Positions 16,828 through 25,621 of a stretch of DNA of 64,000 nt are shown piece by piece (the stretch's first letter is position 1; each line of letters opens with the position of its first letter). The notes under the pieces were generated by a model. That model was not told where the DNA came from, made no database searches, and saw nothing but the letters and a program-made list of their open reading frames with translations. The translations under genes and the position numbers were made by a program. Location: positions 158,748-222,747 of the forward strand of contig NZ_JBMGJC010000008.1 of the NCBI RefSeq assembly GCF_048984525.1, written 5' to 3'. Source of the DNA: Syntrophopropionicum propionicicum_A (GTDB lineage Bacteria > Bacillota > Desulfotomaculia > Desulfotomaculales > Pelotomaculaceae).

Positions 16828-17985
16828 TTGAAACAGATATTTTATATAACTTATTATGAAATGGTCCACATTTTCAAAGACAAAATACTCCTCCTGCTGA
16901 TATTTTTTGTGCCGTTGTTTTACGCGTTCCTCTGCGGCGCCGTATATTCGCAGGGTATCCTGACCGGCATCCCCCTTGCTGTTGTCGACCTGGACAACTC
17001 CGGGCTCAGCCGGGAAGTCATTAAATCCTTTGAAAACAGCCCGCGATTTACTGTAGTGCGGGATATTACAACATATCCGCTTATGGAAGAGGGAATGAAG
17101 CAGAGCGTAATCCGGGCCGGGGTGGTGATCCCTGAAAACTTTGAAAAGGAGGTCGCACAGAGCCGGGGAGCGGAAATTCTGACTGTCTATGACGGCTCGA
17201 ACCTTATCTGGGGCTACAACATCCGCAAATACACCCTGGAGGTAGTCAACCAGTTCAGCACCGGCCGCGCGGCAGCTTATATGGCCGGTTTGGGTTTGTC
17301 GGGAAAGGAAATTACCAACGTCCTTGACACGATATCCGCCAATACGGAAGTATGGTACAACCCCACGTTCAGCTACGCCAGTTACATGCTGTTTGGCCTG
17401 ATCATGCTGGTAATCCACCAGATTTGCCTCCTCAGCACCAGCTTAACTGTGACCAGGGAAAAAGAAAAGAACTGCTGGATACAGTTCCTGTGTTCCCCGC
17501 TGCCCGCGTGGAAAATATTTCTCGGCAAGTCGCTGCCGTACTTTTTAACCGGCTTTTTAAACTACGGGCTGCTGATCTGGTTTATTAACCGCTTTATGTA
17601 TTTAAAAGTAGAAGGCTCAGTACCTTTAATAATGTTTTTGGGCCTGCTTTATACTGTTATTATCACCTGCGCCGGGTTTTACATATCGTTTAAATCTCGA
17701 AACTCTCTTCAGGCTACCAGGTACATCATGCTGCTGTCCGTCCCCTTCCTTATGATTTCCGGCTATACCTGGCCCCCGACGCACATCCCAACCGTTATAA
17801 ACAATTTTGCCTCCCTGCTCCCTTTCACCTGGATGGCTGAAGGCCTCAGGAACATTGCTGTTAAAAACCTCGGGGCCGGGCAACTGATCCCGGTGATCAC
17901 AGCCCTCTCCCTGATGTCTGCGGCAGCGGTGTTACTTGCCGCAAGCTTTAGCAAAAGAAAAAAACCACCTTTTGAAAGGTTATAA
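16828..17985 (+). CDS. ABC-2 type permease (YbhS/YbhR-like), second of two
   Basis: The protein of about 385 aa has the same layout as the preceding permease: an N-terminal span (ILLLLIFFVPLFYAFLCG), an extracytoplasmic domain (IPLAVVDLDNSGLSREVIKS, VIRAGVVIPENFEKE) and C-terminal spans ending with LMISGYTWPPTHIPTVINN. The start is uncertain. GGAGG plus ATG at 16801 is in the same frame but meets TGA at 16813 after four codons. A GTG at 16819 lacks a ribosome site. The TTG at 16828 follows AAAGGTGAG at a good distance and is preferred. Island 2 lies between it and the first permease. Confidence 0.88.
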   Translation: MKQIFYITYYEMVHIFKDKILLLLIFFVPLFYAFLCGAVYSQGILTGIPLAVVDLDNSGLSREVIKSFENSPRFTVVRDITTYPLMEEGMKQSVIRAGVVIPENFEKEVAQSRGAEILTVYDGSNLIWGYNIRKYTLEVVNQFSTGRAAAYMAGLGLSGKEITNVLDTISANTEVWYNPTFSYASYMLFGLIMLVIHQICLLSTSLTVTREKEKNCWIQFLCSPLPAWKIFLGKSLPYFLTGFLNYGLLIWFINRFMYLKVEGSVPLIMFLGLLYTVIITCAGFYISFKSRNSLQATRYIMLLSVPFLMISGYTWPPTHIPTVINNFASLLPFTWMAEGLRNIAVKNLGAGQLIPVITALSLMSAAAVLLAASFSKRKKPPFERL

Positions 17986-18091
17986 TAGAGACTTTTTGTT
18001 ATATACCATATGACAAGTCCATGAATGCAGGTAAACTCTTATTAAACATAATGGATTAATCATGTGTAATTATTTTAAGAACTTATAAATT

Positions 18092-19054
18092 CTAATTTTT
18101 AGTATCTGTAATTTCAGCACCGCTGTAATAATGGCCTAAAATAACGCGGTAGCTGTAGCCGTGGTCGGCCATCCCCCTGGCCCCGTACTGGCAGAGCCCG
18201 ACGCCATGCCCGTAACCGGTGGTGGTAAAGGTGACGGTATCGCCCTCGATATTCCAGGTAAATCTTGTGGAGCGCAGTCCGAGCAGGTCCCTCACCGCAA
18301 CCGCCGGAAACTGGCGGTTCCCGATCAGCAGGACCTTGGGACGTCCCGTACCTGTTTTTTCAACCAGCTTAAACTCCCTGGCCGCTTTTTCTTTGCCCGC
18401 CGCGGGAACCGCGGCTAACGAGGTCCCCAGGGCCAGGTCCACCTGTTCAAAACTGAAAGAAGCTGTCTGGACCGGGTTCGGATCGGAATCATAAGGGCAT
18501 AGGACGCTCTTCAGGTAAGGGACCTGGTATTTCCACACGTCCTCCGCGTTTTCGGTCCTGCCGCCGCAGGAGGCATGGTAAGCCGGGTCTATTAATTCGC
18601 CCTGGTAGGTGAGCACCTGCCCCCTGGTTTCATCTACGGCATTTTTCACTTTATAGTAATAATTATAATAGCGTACAGTACCCCAGCGTTTTTTCAGCTC
18701 TTCCCTCGACAGCCAGGCCTGGCCGTGGCGGTGGTCGTCGCACACATCCGCACCGGCGTGAAGCGGGTTTTCAACCCCTCCCGCGCTGATACGCTTGGCC
18801 ACATAGGTCCTGGCGGCAACAGCCTGCGCCTTTAAAGCGTCAGCTGGAAATTCCGCCGGCATCTCGGCCCCCACGACACCCACCAGGTAATCCTCCAGCT
18901 GCATGTAAGCAACCCTGTTTTCCTGGTGCAGGTATACCCGGACAATGGTGACGCCTGGAAAGAACCTCGCCGGGATCTGCCTGCTCAATAAAAAAGGAAG
19001 CCCAATAACCAGTGCTATTATCAAAAGTACTGCGCCGCTAAACAATCTGCGCAT
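18092..19054 (-). CDS. spoIID: Stage II sporulation protein D (peptidoglycan lytic transglycosylase)
   Basis: The 320-aa protein has an N-terminal membrane anchor (LFSGAVLLIIALVIGLPFLL) and the SpoIID domain: VAYMQLEDYLVGVVGAEMPA with FPADALKAQAVAARTY, then YHASCGGRTENAEDVW and the C-terminal GYGHGVGLCQYGARGMADHG. SpoIID cleaves peptidoglycan glycan strands during forespore engulfment, with SpoIIM and SpoIIP. AGAGGTG precedes ATG at 19054; a TTG one codon earlier is less likely. It lies downstream of the YwmB-like gene. In Bacillus murAA sits between these two genes, but here the space holds only heptamer arrays. Confidence 0.93.
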   Translation of the reverse strand: MRRLFSGAVLLIIALVIGLPFLLSRQIPARFFPGVTIVRVYLHQENRVAYMQLEDYLVGVVGAEMPAEFPADALKAQAVAARTYVAKRISAGGVENPLHAGADVCDDHRHGQAWLSREELKKRWGTVRYYNYYYKVKNAVDETRGQVLTYQGELIDPAYHASCGGRTENAEDVWKYQVPYLKSVLCPYDSDPNPVQTASFSFEQVDLALGTSLAAVPAAGKEKAAREFKLVEKTGTGRPKVLLIGNRQFPAVAVRDLLGLRSTRFTWNIEGDTVTFTTTGYGHGVGLCQYGARGMADHGYSYRVILGHYYSGAEITDTKN

Positions 19055-19070
19055 CAAAAAGCACCTCTTC

Positions 19071-19314
19071 TGAGACGCGAGCTATGAGACGTGAGACATG
19101 GGGTTCATGTATTCCTTTTGGGTCTTTGACCCTTGAGATCTGTCATTCTGTCCCACGACCCACGTCCCAATTCAGCCGTCAGTTGTCAGGTTTTTTGCAA
19201 TCCTTTGGGGTCTTGACCCTTGAACATATTACATTCCCACGTCTCACCTTACCTTGACCCAACAGGAATGCAGAATATACTCACGTCTCACGTCCCACAA
19301 CCCACGACTCAAAC
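19071..19314. repeat. Heptamer-repeat arrays between spoIID and the ywmB-like gene
   Basis: Most of this 310-bp gap is degenerate 7-nt repeats in both orientations: GAGACGT-type units at 19071-19102, CCCACGA/CAGCCGT-type units at about 19152-19190, and five in-phase units at 19280-19314 (CTCACGT twice, CCCACAA, CCCACGA, CTCAAAC). A short phrase GGGTCTTTGACCCTTGA also occurs twice (near 19120 and 19208). No gene is visible. Confidence 0.75.
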
Positions 19315-19366
19315 ATATATATACTAACTGACCAAGGTAAATATTACCTGGCTGACAAACTCGGGG

Positions 19367-20161
19367 TTAATACTCCGCGAAGATAACCGGCGTGGCCACA
19401 TAAACATATGTGACATTCTGGGCCGGGTTGCTGCGCAGGGCCACGTTCAGGTTTATTTCTTTCCCCGCATACGTGACATCCCTTATAAACCGGGGGCTGA
19501 AGCCGGTCAGGCTCACAAGGTTGTCCTTGACTGTTTTTTCCTGGACGGAGGCGCCGGCAGCGGCCATCATTTTTTCCGCGGCGATAAGCAGCTCTTCCCC
19601 GCTGAGATCATTCTCAATAACACCGAAACAGGTCAGTCCCACTTGTCCTTCACCGTAGCGGTCAATGGCCTCGCTGATTTTACTTTTGTAGAACCCTGAT
19701 TTTCTGTTTTCTATCCCCTCCAGGCTGACCATGGCGTGAGTGACATTTTTCCCCTGCTGGACCTGCATGTTCTGCCCCAGCACTGAAACTGCCTGGCCGC
19801 CTTTTAGGAACCCCTCTATCTTTGAACCCCTGGCGAACTGGTTTTGCCAGTTTTCCACTTTACGGTTGGATTCGCTCAGGTCAAGCAACTCGGCAATATT
19901 AACGGCCAGCTTTTCAGGATCATAGGTGTCAGTCGCGCTTTCTACCCTGACCCAGCCGGTAATGCTGGCGGATTTATACACACCCCCGGTGGATTTAATC
20001 AGTTTATGCAGGAAGGCCTCTTCACTGTAAGACCTGAATGTATCCCGCCCGGCGGGAGAGAAAGAAAAATAAGAAAATGAAACTGCAATCAATATTCCTG
20101 ATATAACAAGCAGCGCGTTCTTCTTTGATACAAAATCACATCGAAGGTGTTTCCTGGGCAT
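19367..20161 (-). CDS. YwmB-like exported protein
   Basis: The 264-aa protein has an N-terminal membrane/signal segment (ALLVISGILIAVSFSYFSF) and a body with ITGWVRVESATDTYDPEKLA, then YGEGQVGLTCFGVIEN and a C-terminal FSPRFIRDVTYAGKEINLNV. This resembles the YwmB family (called TATA-box binding-like in databases for its fold). Its position just downstream of atpC and upstream of spoIID is the same as in Bacillus, which supports the call. Function is unknown; export suggests a cell-envelope role. CGGGAG lies before the ATG. Confidence 0.75.
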   Translation of the reverse strand: MPRKHLRCDFVSKKNALLVISGILIAVSFSYFSFSPAGRDTFRSYSEEAFLHKLIKSTGGVYKSASITGWVRVESATDTYDPEKLAVNIAELLDLSESNRKVENWQNQFARGSKIEGFLKGGQAVSVLGQNMQVQQGKNVTHAMVSLEGIENRKSGFYKSKISEAIDRYGEGQVGLTCFGVIENDLSGEELLIAAEKMMAAAGASVQEKTVKDNLVSLTGFSPRFIRDVTYAGKEINLNVALRSNPAQNVTYVYVATPVIFAEY

Positions 20162-20230
20162 TATTTACTCCCGTTTACATATATTGATACTCCTATTCTT
20201 TCCATTTTATGTTCAACGAATACGGTTGCC

Positions 20231-20301
20231 CGAATCAGTGTCTGGGTAACATTTAACGACAACATACCTCTAAGAATGACAGCCATCCCGATCGGGGATA
20301 T
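20231..20301. repeat. REP-like element (inverted relative to the copy near 52.8 kb)
   Basis: The segment from GTGTCTGGGTAACATTTAACG to ATCGGGGATATA is, reverse-complemented, closely similar to 52800-52870. Shared pieces include CCCCGATCG, ATGGCTGTC, TTCTTAGAGGTAT and GTTGTCGTTAAATGTTAC. It carries no coding potential. Confidence 0.7.
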
Positions 20302-20304
20302 AAA

Positions 20305-20459
20305 TTGAGTCGTGGGCCATGAGACGTTGGACGTGGGGTATTATTTGAGACTTGTGACGCGGGTCGCGGGTCGTGAGTATATCCATTGTCTAATAACCCG
20401 TGAGAATGTCATGCATTTTCACGTTTCACGTCTCACGTCTCAATTCTCACGTCTCAATT
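20305..20459. repeat. Heptamer-repeat arrays downstream of the atp operon
   Basis: Two arrays in opposite orientation are present. GAGACGT/GTCGTGG-type units occupy 20305-20380 (TGACGCG, GGTCGCG, GGTCGTG). Six units of TTCACGT/CTCACGT/CTCAATT type occupy about 20419-20459. Confidence 0.75.
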
Positions 20460-20590
20460 GGTGTGTCCCCATTCCGCTGTCATAGTATGTTTTCTTAAGA
20501 CACGAGTCTGCTGAAATACGTGTCACAAGAACCTCCCTTGACACGCCATGCCGACATATGCGACAGGAGAACCTTCCACTTGTCGCGATG
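20459..20590. repeat. REP-like element (GTGTCCCCATTCC / GTTCTCCTGTCGC family)
   Basis: The segment starts GTGTGTCCCCATTCCGCTGTC, continues through TATGTTTTCTTAAG and CTGCTGAAATACGTGTCAC, and ends with a second half whose complement is CGCGACAAGTGGAAGGTTCTC. The first part is nearly the same as 43914-44005; the second part matches 35053-35090. It directly follows the heptamer array. Confidence 0.75.
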
Positions 20591-20655
20591 AAAAAGAAAA
20601 AACCGGAACTGGTTGTCCGGTTTATGTTTAAAACGAAAACACCTGTATACACATT

Positions 20656-21063
20656 TTATTTACCGCTGGCCGCCTTTATACGCATTATAGCACGCCGCAA
20701 GGCCATTTCCGCCCGTAATGTATCAATGTCGGGGGTCTTTGAGACAAGCCTGTCTTCAGCTCTCTTCTTAGCCGCCTCAGCCCGGGCTACATCTATCTCT
20801 TCTGTTCTCTCGGCAGCAGTGGCCAGAACGGTAACCTTGCTGTTCCGGACTTCCATGAACCCGCCACTAACCACAATCCTGAACTTTTTATTATCCTGCT
20901 CAATTCTCATGATACCCACGTTTAGGGATGTGATGAGCGGAGTGTGACTGGGGAGTATCCCCAATTCTCCATCGGCGCCGGGTGCCACCAGAAAATCCAC
21001 ATCCTCGCTGAAAACTTTCCTCTGAGGAGTTACGATTTCGAGTCGCTGTTTACTTTCCGACAT
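20656..21063 (-). CDS. atpC: F1Fo ATP synthase epsilon subunit
   Basis: The 135-aa protein has the N-terminal beta-sandwich typical of epsilon: LEIVTPQRKVFSEDVDFLVA, GADGELGILPSHTPLITSL and FRIVVSGGFMEVRNSKVTVL. Two C-terminal helices follow (VARAEAAKKRAEDRL and ALRRAIMRIKAASG). It is part of the central stalk and can restrain ATP hydrolysis. AGGGGAG stands eight bases before the ATG at 21063; a GTG three codons earlier is less likely. It is the last gene of the atp operon, 18 bp after atpD. Confidence 0.95.
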   Translation of the reverse strand: MSESKQRLEIVTPQRKVFSEDVDFLVAPGADGELGILPSHTPLITSLNVGIMRIEQDNKKFRIVVSGGFMEVRNSKVTVLATAAERTEEIDVARAEAAKKRAEDRLVSKTPDIDTLRAEMALRRAIMRIKAASGK

Positions 21064-21081
21064 ATTGCGCACTCCCCTCTA

Positions 21082-22494
21082 TTATCCGAGTAATTTCTTG
21101 CCTTTTTCCACTGCCTCTTCTATACCGCCCACCATGTAAAAAGCATCTTCCGGCATATCGTCATGCTTGCCGTCCAGAATTTCCTGGAAGCTGCGGACGG
21201 TTTCCTTCAGAGTGACAAATTTACCTGGCATATTGGTAAACGTTTCAGCCACATGGAAAGGCTGCGACAGGAATTTCTGCAGTTTCCGGGCGCGCGCCAC
21301 TGTGAGTTTGTCTTCATCGGAGAGTTCTTCCATACCAAGAATGGCGATGATGTCCTGCAGTTCCTTATAACGCTGAAGCACTTTCTGAACGCCACGGGCT
21401 GCCATGTAGTGATCATTTCCTACAATCAGCGGGTCAAGAATCCTGGAAGTGGAATCAAGCGGGTCCACCGCCGGGTAAATACCCAGCTCAGAAATCTGCC
21501 GGGACAAAACGACGGTGCCGTCCAGGTGAGCAAACGTTGTCGCCGGGGCCGGGTCGGTCAGGTCGTCGGCAGGCACGTAAACGGCCTGCATAGAGGTAAC
21601 CGAACCTTTATTGGTAGAAGTGATCCGCTCCTGCATCTGGCCCATTTCAGTGGCCAGGGTGGGCTGATAACCAACCGCGGAGGGCATGCGGCCCAGCAAC
21701 GCGGAAACCTCGGAGCCAGCCTGGGTGAAACGGAAGATGTTATCAATGAACAATAATGTGTCGGCGCCCTCTTCATCACGGAAGTACTCAGCCAGGCACA
21801 GTCCAGTCAGGGCAACCCGCAAGCGGGCGCCTGGCGGCTCGTTCATCTGGCCGAACACCATTGTCATCTTTTCCAGAACGCCGGACTCGGTCATTTCACG
21901 TAAAAGGTCATTGCCTTCACGTGTACGCTCGCCCACACCCGCGAACACTGAGATGCCGCCGTGGTGCGTGGCGATGTTATTGATTAACTCCTGGATAACA
22001 ACTGTCTTGCCCACTCCGGCGCCGCCGAACAGGCCGATCTTGCCGCCCTTGAGGAAAGGGACCAGCAGGTCAATAACCTTGATGCCGGTTTCCAGCTGCT
22101 CAGTCTTGGTTGATTGGTCCACCAACATTGGGGCAGGCCGGTGAATAGGATAGCGCTTATCGCTGGAAATGGGTCCTTTACCATCGATGGGCTCACCCAG
22201 GACATCAACAAGCCTGCCCAGGGTTGGCTTGCCTACCGGAGCGGAAATAGGAGCACCGGTGTCCACCGCTTCCATGCCTCTGACCAAACCGTCAGTCGCG
22301 GACATGGCAACACTGCGAATGGTATTATTGCCCAGGTGCTGGGCAACTTCCAGAGTCAGGTCGAACTTGCGGCCAAACATATCTTCCTTGTCGCTCGTTA
22401 TCTTGATGGCGTTATAAATTTCAGGGACCTGGCCGGGTGGAAAACGGACATCCACCACGACGCCGATAACCTGTACTACTTGACCAACGTTCAT
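21082..22494 (-). CDS. atpD: F1Fo ATP synthase beta subunit (catalytic)
   Basis: The 470-aa protein carries the catalytic Walker A GGAGVGKTVVIQELI near residue 155, then GERTREGNDLLREM, Walker B TLLFIDNIFRFTQAGSEVSA and the conserved VPADDLTDPAPATTFAHLD. The length is normal for beta. It forms the catalytic sites of F1 with alpha. It sits between atpG and atpC in the standard order. Confidence 0.98.
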   Translation of the reverse strand: MNVGQVVQVIGVVVDVRFPPGQVPEIYNAIKITSDKEDMFGRKFDLTLEVAQHLGNNTIRSVAMSATDGLVRGMEAVDTGAPISAPVGKPTLGRLVDVLGEPIDGKGPISSDKRYPIHRPAPMLVDQSTKTEQLETGIKVIDLLVPFLKGGKIGLFGGAGVGKTVVIQELINNIATHHGGISVFAGVGERTREGNDLLREMTESGVLEKMTMVFGQMNEPPGARLRVALTGLCLAEYFRDEEGADTLLFIDNIFRFTQAGSEVSALLGRMPSAVGYQPTLATEMGQMQERITSTNKGSVTSMQAVYVPADDLTDPAPATTFAHLDGTVVLSRQISELGIYPAVDPLDSTSRILDPLIVGNDHYMAARGVQKVLQRYKELQDIIAILGMEELSDEDKLTVARARKLQKFLSQPFHVAETFTNMPGKFVTLKETVRSFQEILDGKHDDMPEDAFYMVGGIEEAVEKGKKLLG

Positions 22495-22522
22495 TCGCTT
22501 CGCTTACCTCCTTCGCAACATT

Positions 22523-23383
22523 TTACTCCAGGGCTGCCGCTCCGCTGCAAATCTCAGAAATTTCCTTGGTGATCACAGCCTGACGGGCCCGGTTCATGAC
22601 CAGCGTTAGTTTGTCGATCATTTCCGATGCATTCTTGGTCGCATTGTCCATGGCCGTCATCTGAGCGCTGTAGAAACCGGCTTTTGTCTCTAAAAGACCC
22701 TGGTAAATGGCGTTCTCAATATATTTCGGCAACAGTTCAGCCAGCACTGCTTCTGCGGAAGGCTCAAAAATATAGTCAACTTTCTTGGTCTCGTCTTCCC
22801 CTTCTTCAGCGGGTGGCTCAGCCGGCAGCAGCTTGACCATCATAGGCTTCTGCACCAGCACGTTTATGAACTGGCTGTAAATCAGGTAAACCACATCATA
22901 TTCTTCCTTGGCATACTTATCAACAACGAAGGAGCCAATATCCCTGGCCGAAGCGTACTTGATATTATCACCCAGCCCGATGTACTCCTTGGCGATATTA
23001 TAACCGCGGCGCTGGAAAAAATCGCGGCTTTTGCGACCTACGGCTATAAGACTGGCGTCCATTCCCGCGCTCTTTATTTCCTGGGCTGCCCGCCTGATAA
23101 TATTGCCGTTGAAACCACCGCACAATCCCCGGTCAGCCGCCATCACAATGAAAGCCACTTTTTTCGGCTCGCGCACTTCCAACAGCGGGTGATTAACCCC
23201 TGCGGAAGCCATAGCTACACGGCCCAGAACTCCCTTAACCCGCTTGGAATAAGGTCGGGCTGATATAACAGCTTCCTGTGCTTTGCGCATCTTTGCCGCT
23301 GAAACAGCTTTCATAGCCTTGGTGATTTGTTGAGTGCTCTTAATACTCTTAATCCGACGCCGGAGATCTCTTAAATTTGCCAT
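22523..23383 (-). CDS. atpG: F1Fo ATP synthase gamma subunit
   Basis: The 286-aa protein has the gamma termini: N-terminal LRDLRRRIKSIKSTQQITKA with MKAVSAAKMRKAQ, the middle VAFIVMAADRGLCGGFNGNI, and C-terminal MTAMDNATKNASEMIDKL with NRARQAVITKEISEI. It is the rotating central shaft. About 25 extra residues (PPAEEGEDETKKVDYIFEPS) lie in the middle, a position where length varies in this family. The gap to atpA upstream is 136 bp and filled with heptamer repeats, unusual for this operon. Confidence 0.97.
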   Translation of the reverse strand: MANLRDLRRRIKSIKSTQQITKAMKAVSAAKMRKAQEAVISARPYSKRVKGVLGRVAMASAGVNHPLLEVREPKKVAFIVMAADRGLCGGFNGNIIRRAAQEIKSAGMDASLIAVGRKSRDFFQRRGYNIAKEYIGLGDNIKYASARDIGSFVVDKYAKEEYDVVYLIYSQFINVLVQKPMMVKLLPAEPPAEEGEDETKKVDYIFEPSAEAVLAELLPKYIENAIYQGLLETKAGFYSAQMTAMDNATKNASEMIDKLTLVMNRARQAVITKEISEICSGAAALE

Positions 23384-23414
23384 TTAAATATTTCACCACC
23401 TTTAAAGTGGATGT

Positions 23415-23518
23415 CTCATTCAGTAGTCGGTCGTCGGTAGTCAGTAGTCGGTTTTAGTTGGATTCGGAAAGCGAATTCCTTCCATCCCGACGTCTGACGT
23501 CTGACGTCCTACGTATTA
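23415..23518. repeat. Heptamer-repeat arrays inside the atp operon (between atpA and atpG)
   Basis: GTAGTCG/GTCGTCG/GTAGTCA units occupy about 23415-23450. CCGACG-TCTGACG-TCTGACG-TCCTACG occupies about 23489-23516. The second array begins about five bases after the atpA TAA. Nothing else occupies the 136-bp gap. Confidence 0.8.
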
Positions 23519-23519
23519 T

Positions 23520-25037
23520 TTAAAGTCCGCGAGCACTCTTAAAGCCCGCTTTGAATTCCTCGATAGCCGCGAGCAATTCCTTTTCAACTGATTTGAACTC
23601 TCCGGTTGACCGGATAGCTTCGCCGATACTTGGCTTGTTCGCCTTCATAAACTTCAAGAACTCTGCTTCAAAAGGCTGCACAACTTCCACCGGCATATCA
23701 TCCAGGTAACCTTTGGCCGCTGCATAAATGCTCATGATCTGGTCTTCTACCGGCATGGGCACGTACTGGCCCTGCTTTAAAAGTTCCACCATGCGCTCAC
23801 CGCGGGTCAGCTTGGCCTGGGTCGTTTTGTCCAGGTCGGAGCCGAACTGGGCAAAAGCCGCCAGTTCACGGTACTGGGCGAGGTCAAGGCGCAGGCTGCC
23901 GGCAATCGATTTCATGCCCTTCAACTGAGCGGCGCCACCAACCCGGGATACTGAGATACCCACGTTAACCGCGGGGCGTACGCCGGCGTAAAACAGGTCG
24001 GGCTCCAGGAATATCTGGCCGTCTGTAATAGAAATAACGTTTGTCGGGATATAGGCCGAAACGTCGCCAGCCTGGGTCTCGATAATGGGCAGGGCGGTCA
24101 TGGAACCTGCGCCCAGGTCATCCGAGAGTTTGCAGGCACGCTCCAAAAGCCGGCTGTGCAGGTTGAACACGTCACCCGGGTAAGCTTCACGTCCGGGAGG
24201 ACGGCGCAGCAGCAGGGAAAGTTCACGGTAAGCAGATGCCTGTTTGGACAGGTCATCGTAAATAATCAGCACGTGTTTGCCCTGAGACATAAATTCCTCG
24301 CCCATGGCGGCTCCCGCAAATGGTGCGATATAGAGCAGTGGAGCCGGGTCGGCGGCGGTTGAGGACACGATAATGGTATATTCCATCGCGCCGGTATCCT
24401 GCAGCCGCTGCAGCACGTTGGCCACAGTGGATTGTTTCTGTCCAACAGCAACATAAATGCAGATGACGTCCCCGCCTTTTTGGTTGATGATCGCATCAAC
24501 CGCGATAGCTGTCTTGCCGGTCTGGCGGTCGCCGAGGATAAGTTCCCGCTGGCCGCGGCCGATGGGAATCATGGAGTCGATAGCCTTTAGCCCTGTCTGC
24601 AGGGGCTGGTGCACCCCCTTGCGGTAAATAACGCCGGGGGCGATTTTTTCAACCGGGAGGAATTTATCACTATTAATAGGTCCTTTGCCGTCCAGCGGCT
24701 GTCCCAGAGGGTTGACCACACGCCCGATCAGGGCATCTCCTACTGGTACGGACACGATCCGGCCGGTGCGCTTTACAGTGTCGCCTTCCTTGATGTGCTT
24801 GTATGGACCGAGAATAACGCAACCGATATTGTCCTCTTCCAGGTTAAGAGCCATCCCGAAAACGCCTCCCGGGAATTCAAGCAGCTCCATGGACATACAG
24901 TCAGTTAAACCGTAAACACGGGCGATGCCGTCACCGACCTGGATAACGGTACCGACATCGGTCATCTCGATCTGGGCCTGGTACTTATCTATCTGCTGCC
25001 GGATAATCGAGCTGATTTCTTCAGGTCGCAAATTCAT
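23520..25037 (-). CDS. atpA: F1Fo ATP synthase alpha subunit
   Basis: The 505-aa protein contains the Walker A GDRQTGKTAIAVDAIINQK, then AMEYTIIVSSTAADPAP, LIIYDDLSKQASAYRELSLL, RRPPGREAYPGDVFNLHSRL and the arginine-finger region PAVNVGISVSRVGGAAQ. The length is standard. Alpha forms the F1 hexamer with beta and carries the non-catalytic nucleotide sites. It lies 24 bp downstream of atpH. Heptamer arrays follow its stop codon. Confidence 0.98.
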   Translation of the reverse strand: MNLRPEEISSIIRQQIDKYQAQIEMTDVGTVIQVGDGIARVYGLTDCMSMELLEFPGGVFGMALNLEEDNIGCVILGPYKHIKEGDTVKRTGRIVSVPVGDALIGRVVNPLGQPLDGKGPINSDKFLPVEKIAPGVIYRKGVHQPLQTGLKAIDSMIPIGRGQRELILGDRQTGKTAIAVDAIINQKGGDVICIYVAVGQKQSTVANVLQRLQDTGAMEYTIIVSSTAADPAPLLYIAPFAGAAMGEEFMSQGKHVLIIYDDLSKQASAYRELSLLLRRPPGREAYPGDVFNLHSRLLERACKLSDDLGAGSMTALPIIETQAGDVSAYIPTNVISITDGQIFLEPDLFYAGVRPAVNVGISVSRVGGAAQLKGMKSIAGSLRLDLAQYRELAAFAQFGSDLDKTTQAKLTRGERMVELLKQGQYVPMPVEDQIMSIYAAAKGYLDDMPVEVVQPFEAEFLKFMKANKPSIGEAIRSTGEFKSVEKELLAAIEEFKAGFKSARGL

Positions 25038-25060
25038 CTACTGGTTTCACCCCTATCTAG

Positions 25061-25621
25061 TTAACTTATTGCCTTAAGGCGCTCTTTCAGGGAAGCCAAT
25101 CTGGTCTTGACACTGCCGTCTATAATTTTATCCCCCATACGAACCACAACCCCGCCGATAATAGACGGGTCTACGGTGAAAGTGGTCTGCACTTTTTTGC
25201 CGGCCAGCGAACCCAGGATCTTGTTGAGCTCACCCTTTTCCTTATCGTTTAACTCCACCGCTGAAGCAATCTGAGCTGCTAATATGTTCCGGCCGGCATT
25301 GGCCAGAGCGATATACTCTGCCACAATGTCCGTGAAATAAGTCTCCCGCCGGCGGTCTACCAATAAGGCAAGAAAGTTACCTGTTACATCAGAGACTTTT
25401 CCTTCAAACAACTTGACTAATAATTCTTTTTTAGCAGCAGGGGTAATCTGTGGATGGTAAAGCAACTTTTGCAGGTCAGGGTTATCTTCAATAACCTTTT
25501 CGATCCCTTTAAGTTCGCCTTCTACCGTATCCACCATGTTTTTGTATTTCGGCAAAACTTGTTCTTCTGAGGCAATTTCGTACAATGCTGCTGCATAACG
25601 CCCCGCTACAGGACCTCTCAT
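25061..25621 (-). CDS. atpH: F1Fo ATP synthase delta subunit
   Basis: The 186-aa protein matches the OSCP/delta family: N-terminal VAGRYAAALYEIASEEQVLP, middle NFLALLVDRRRETYFTDIVAEY, and C-terminal VDPSIIGGVVVRMGDKIIDG with TRLASLKERL. It joins the peripheral stalk to the top of F1. Its start overlaps the atpF stop by four bases, showing translational coupling. Confidence 0.95.
   Translation of the reverse strand: MRGPVAGRYAAALYEIASEEQVLPKYKNMVDTVEGELKGIEKVIEDNPDLQKLLYHPQITPAAKKELLVKLFEGKVSDVTGNFLALLVDRRRETYFTDIVAEYIALANAGRNILAAQIASAVELNDKEKGELNKILGSLAGKKVQTTFTVDPSIIGGVVVRMGDKIIDGSVKTRLASLKERLKAIS

Noticed and set aside
23415..23518. Possible CRISPR array
   Set aside because: Units are only 7 nt, adjacent and degenerate, with no unique spacers or cas genes. 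The same holds for the nonamer islands.
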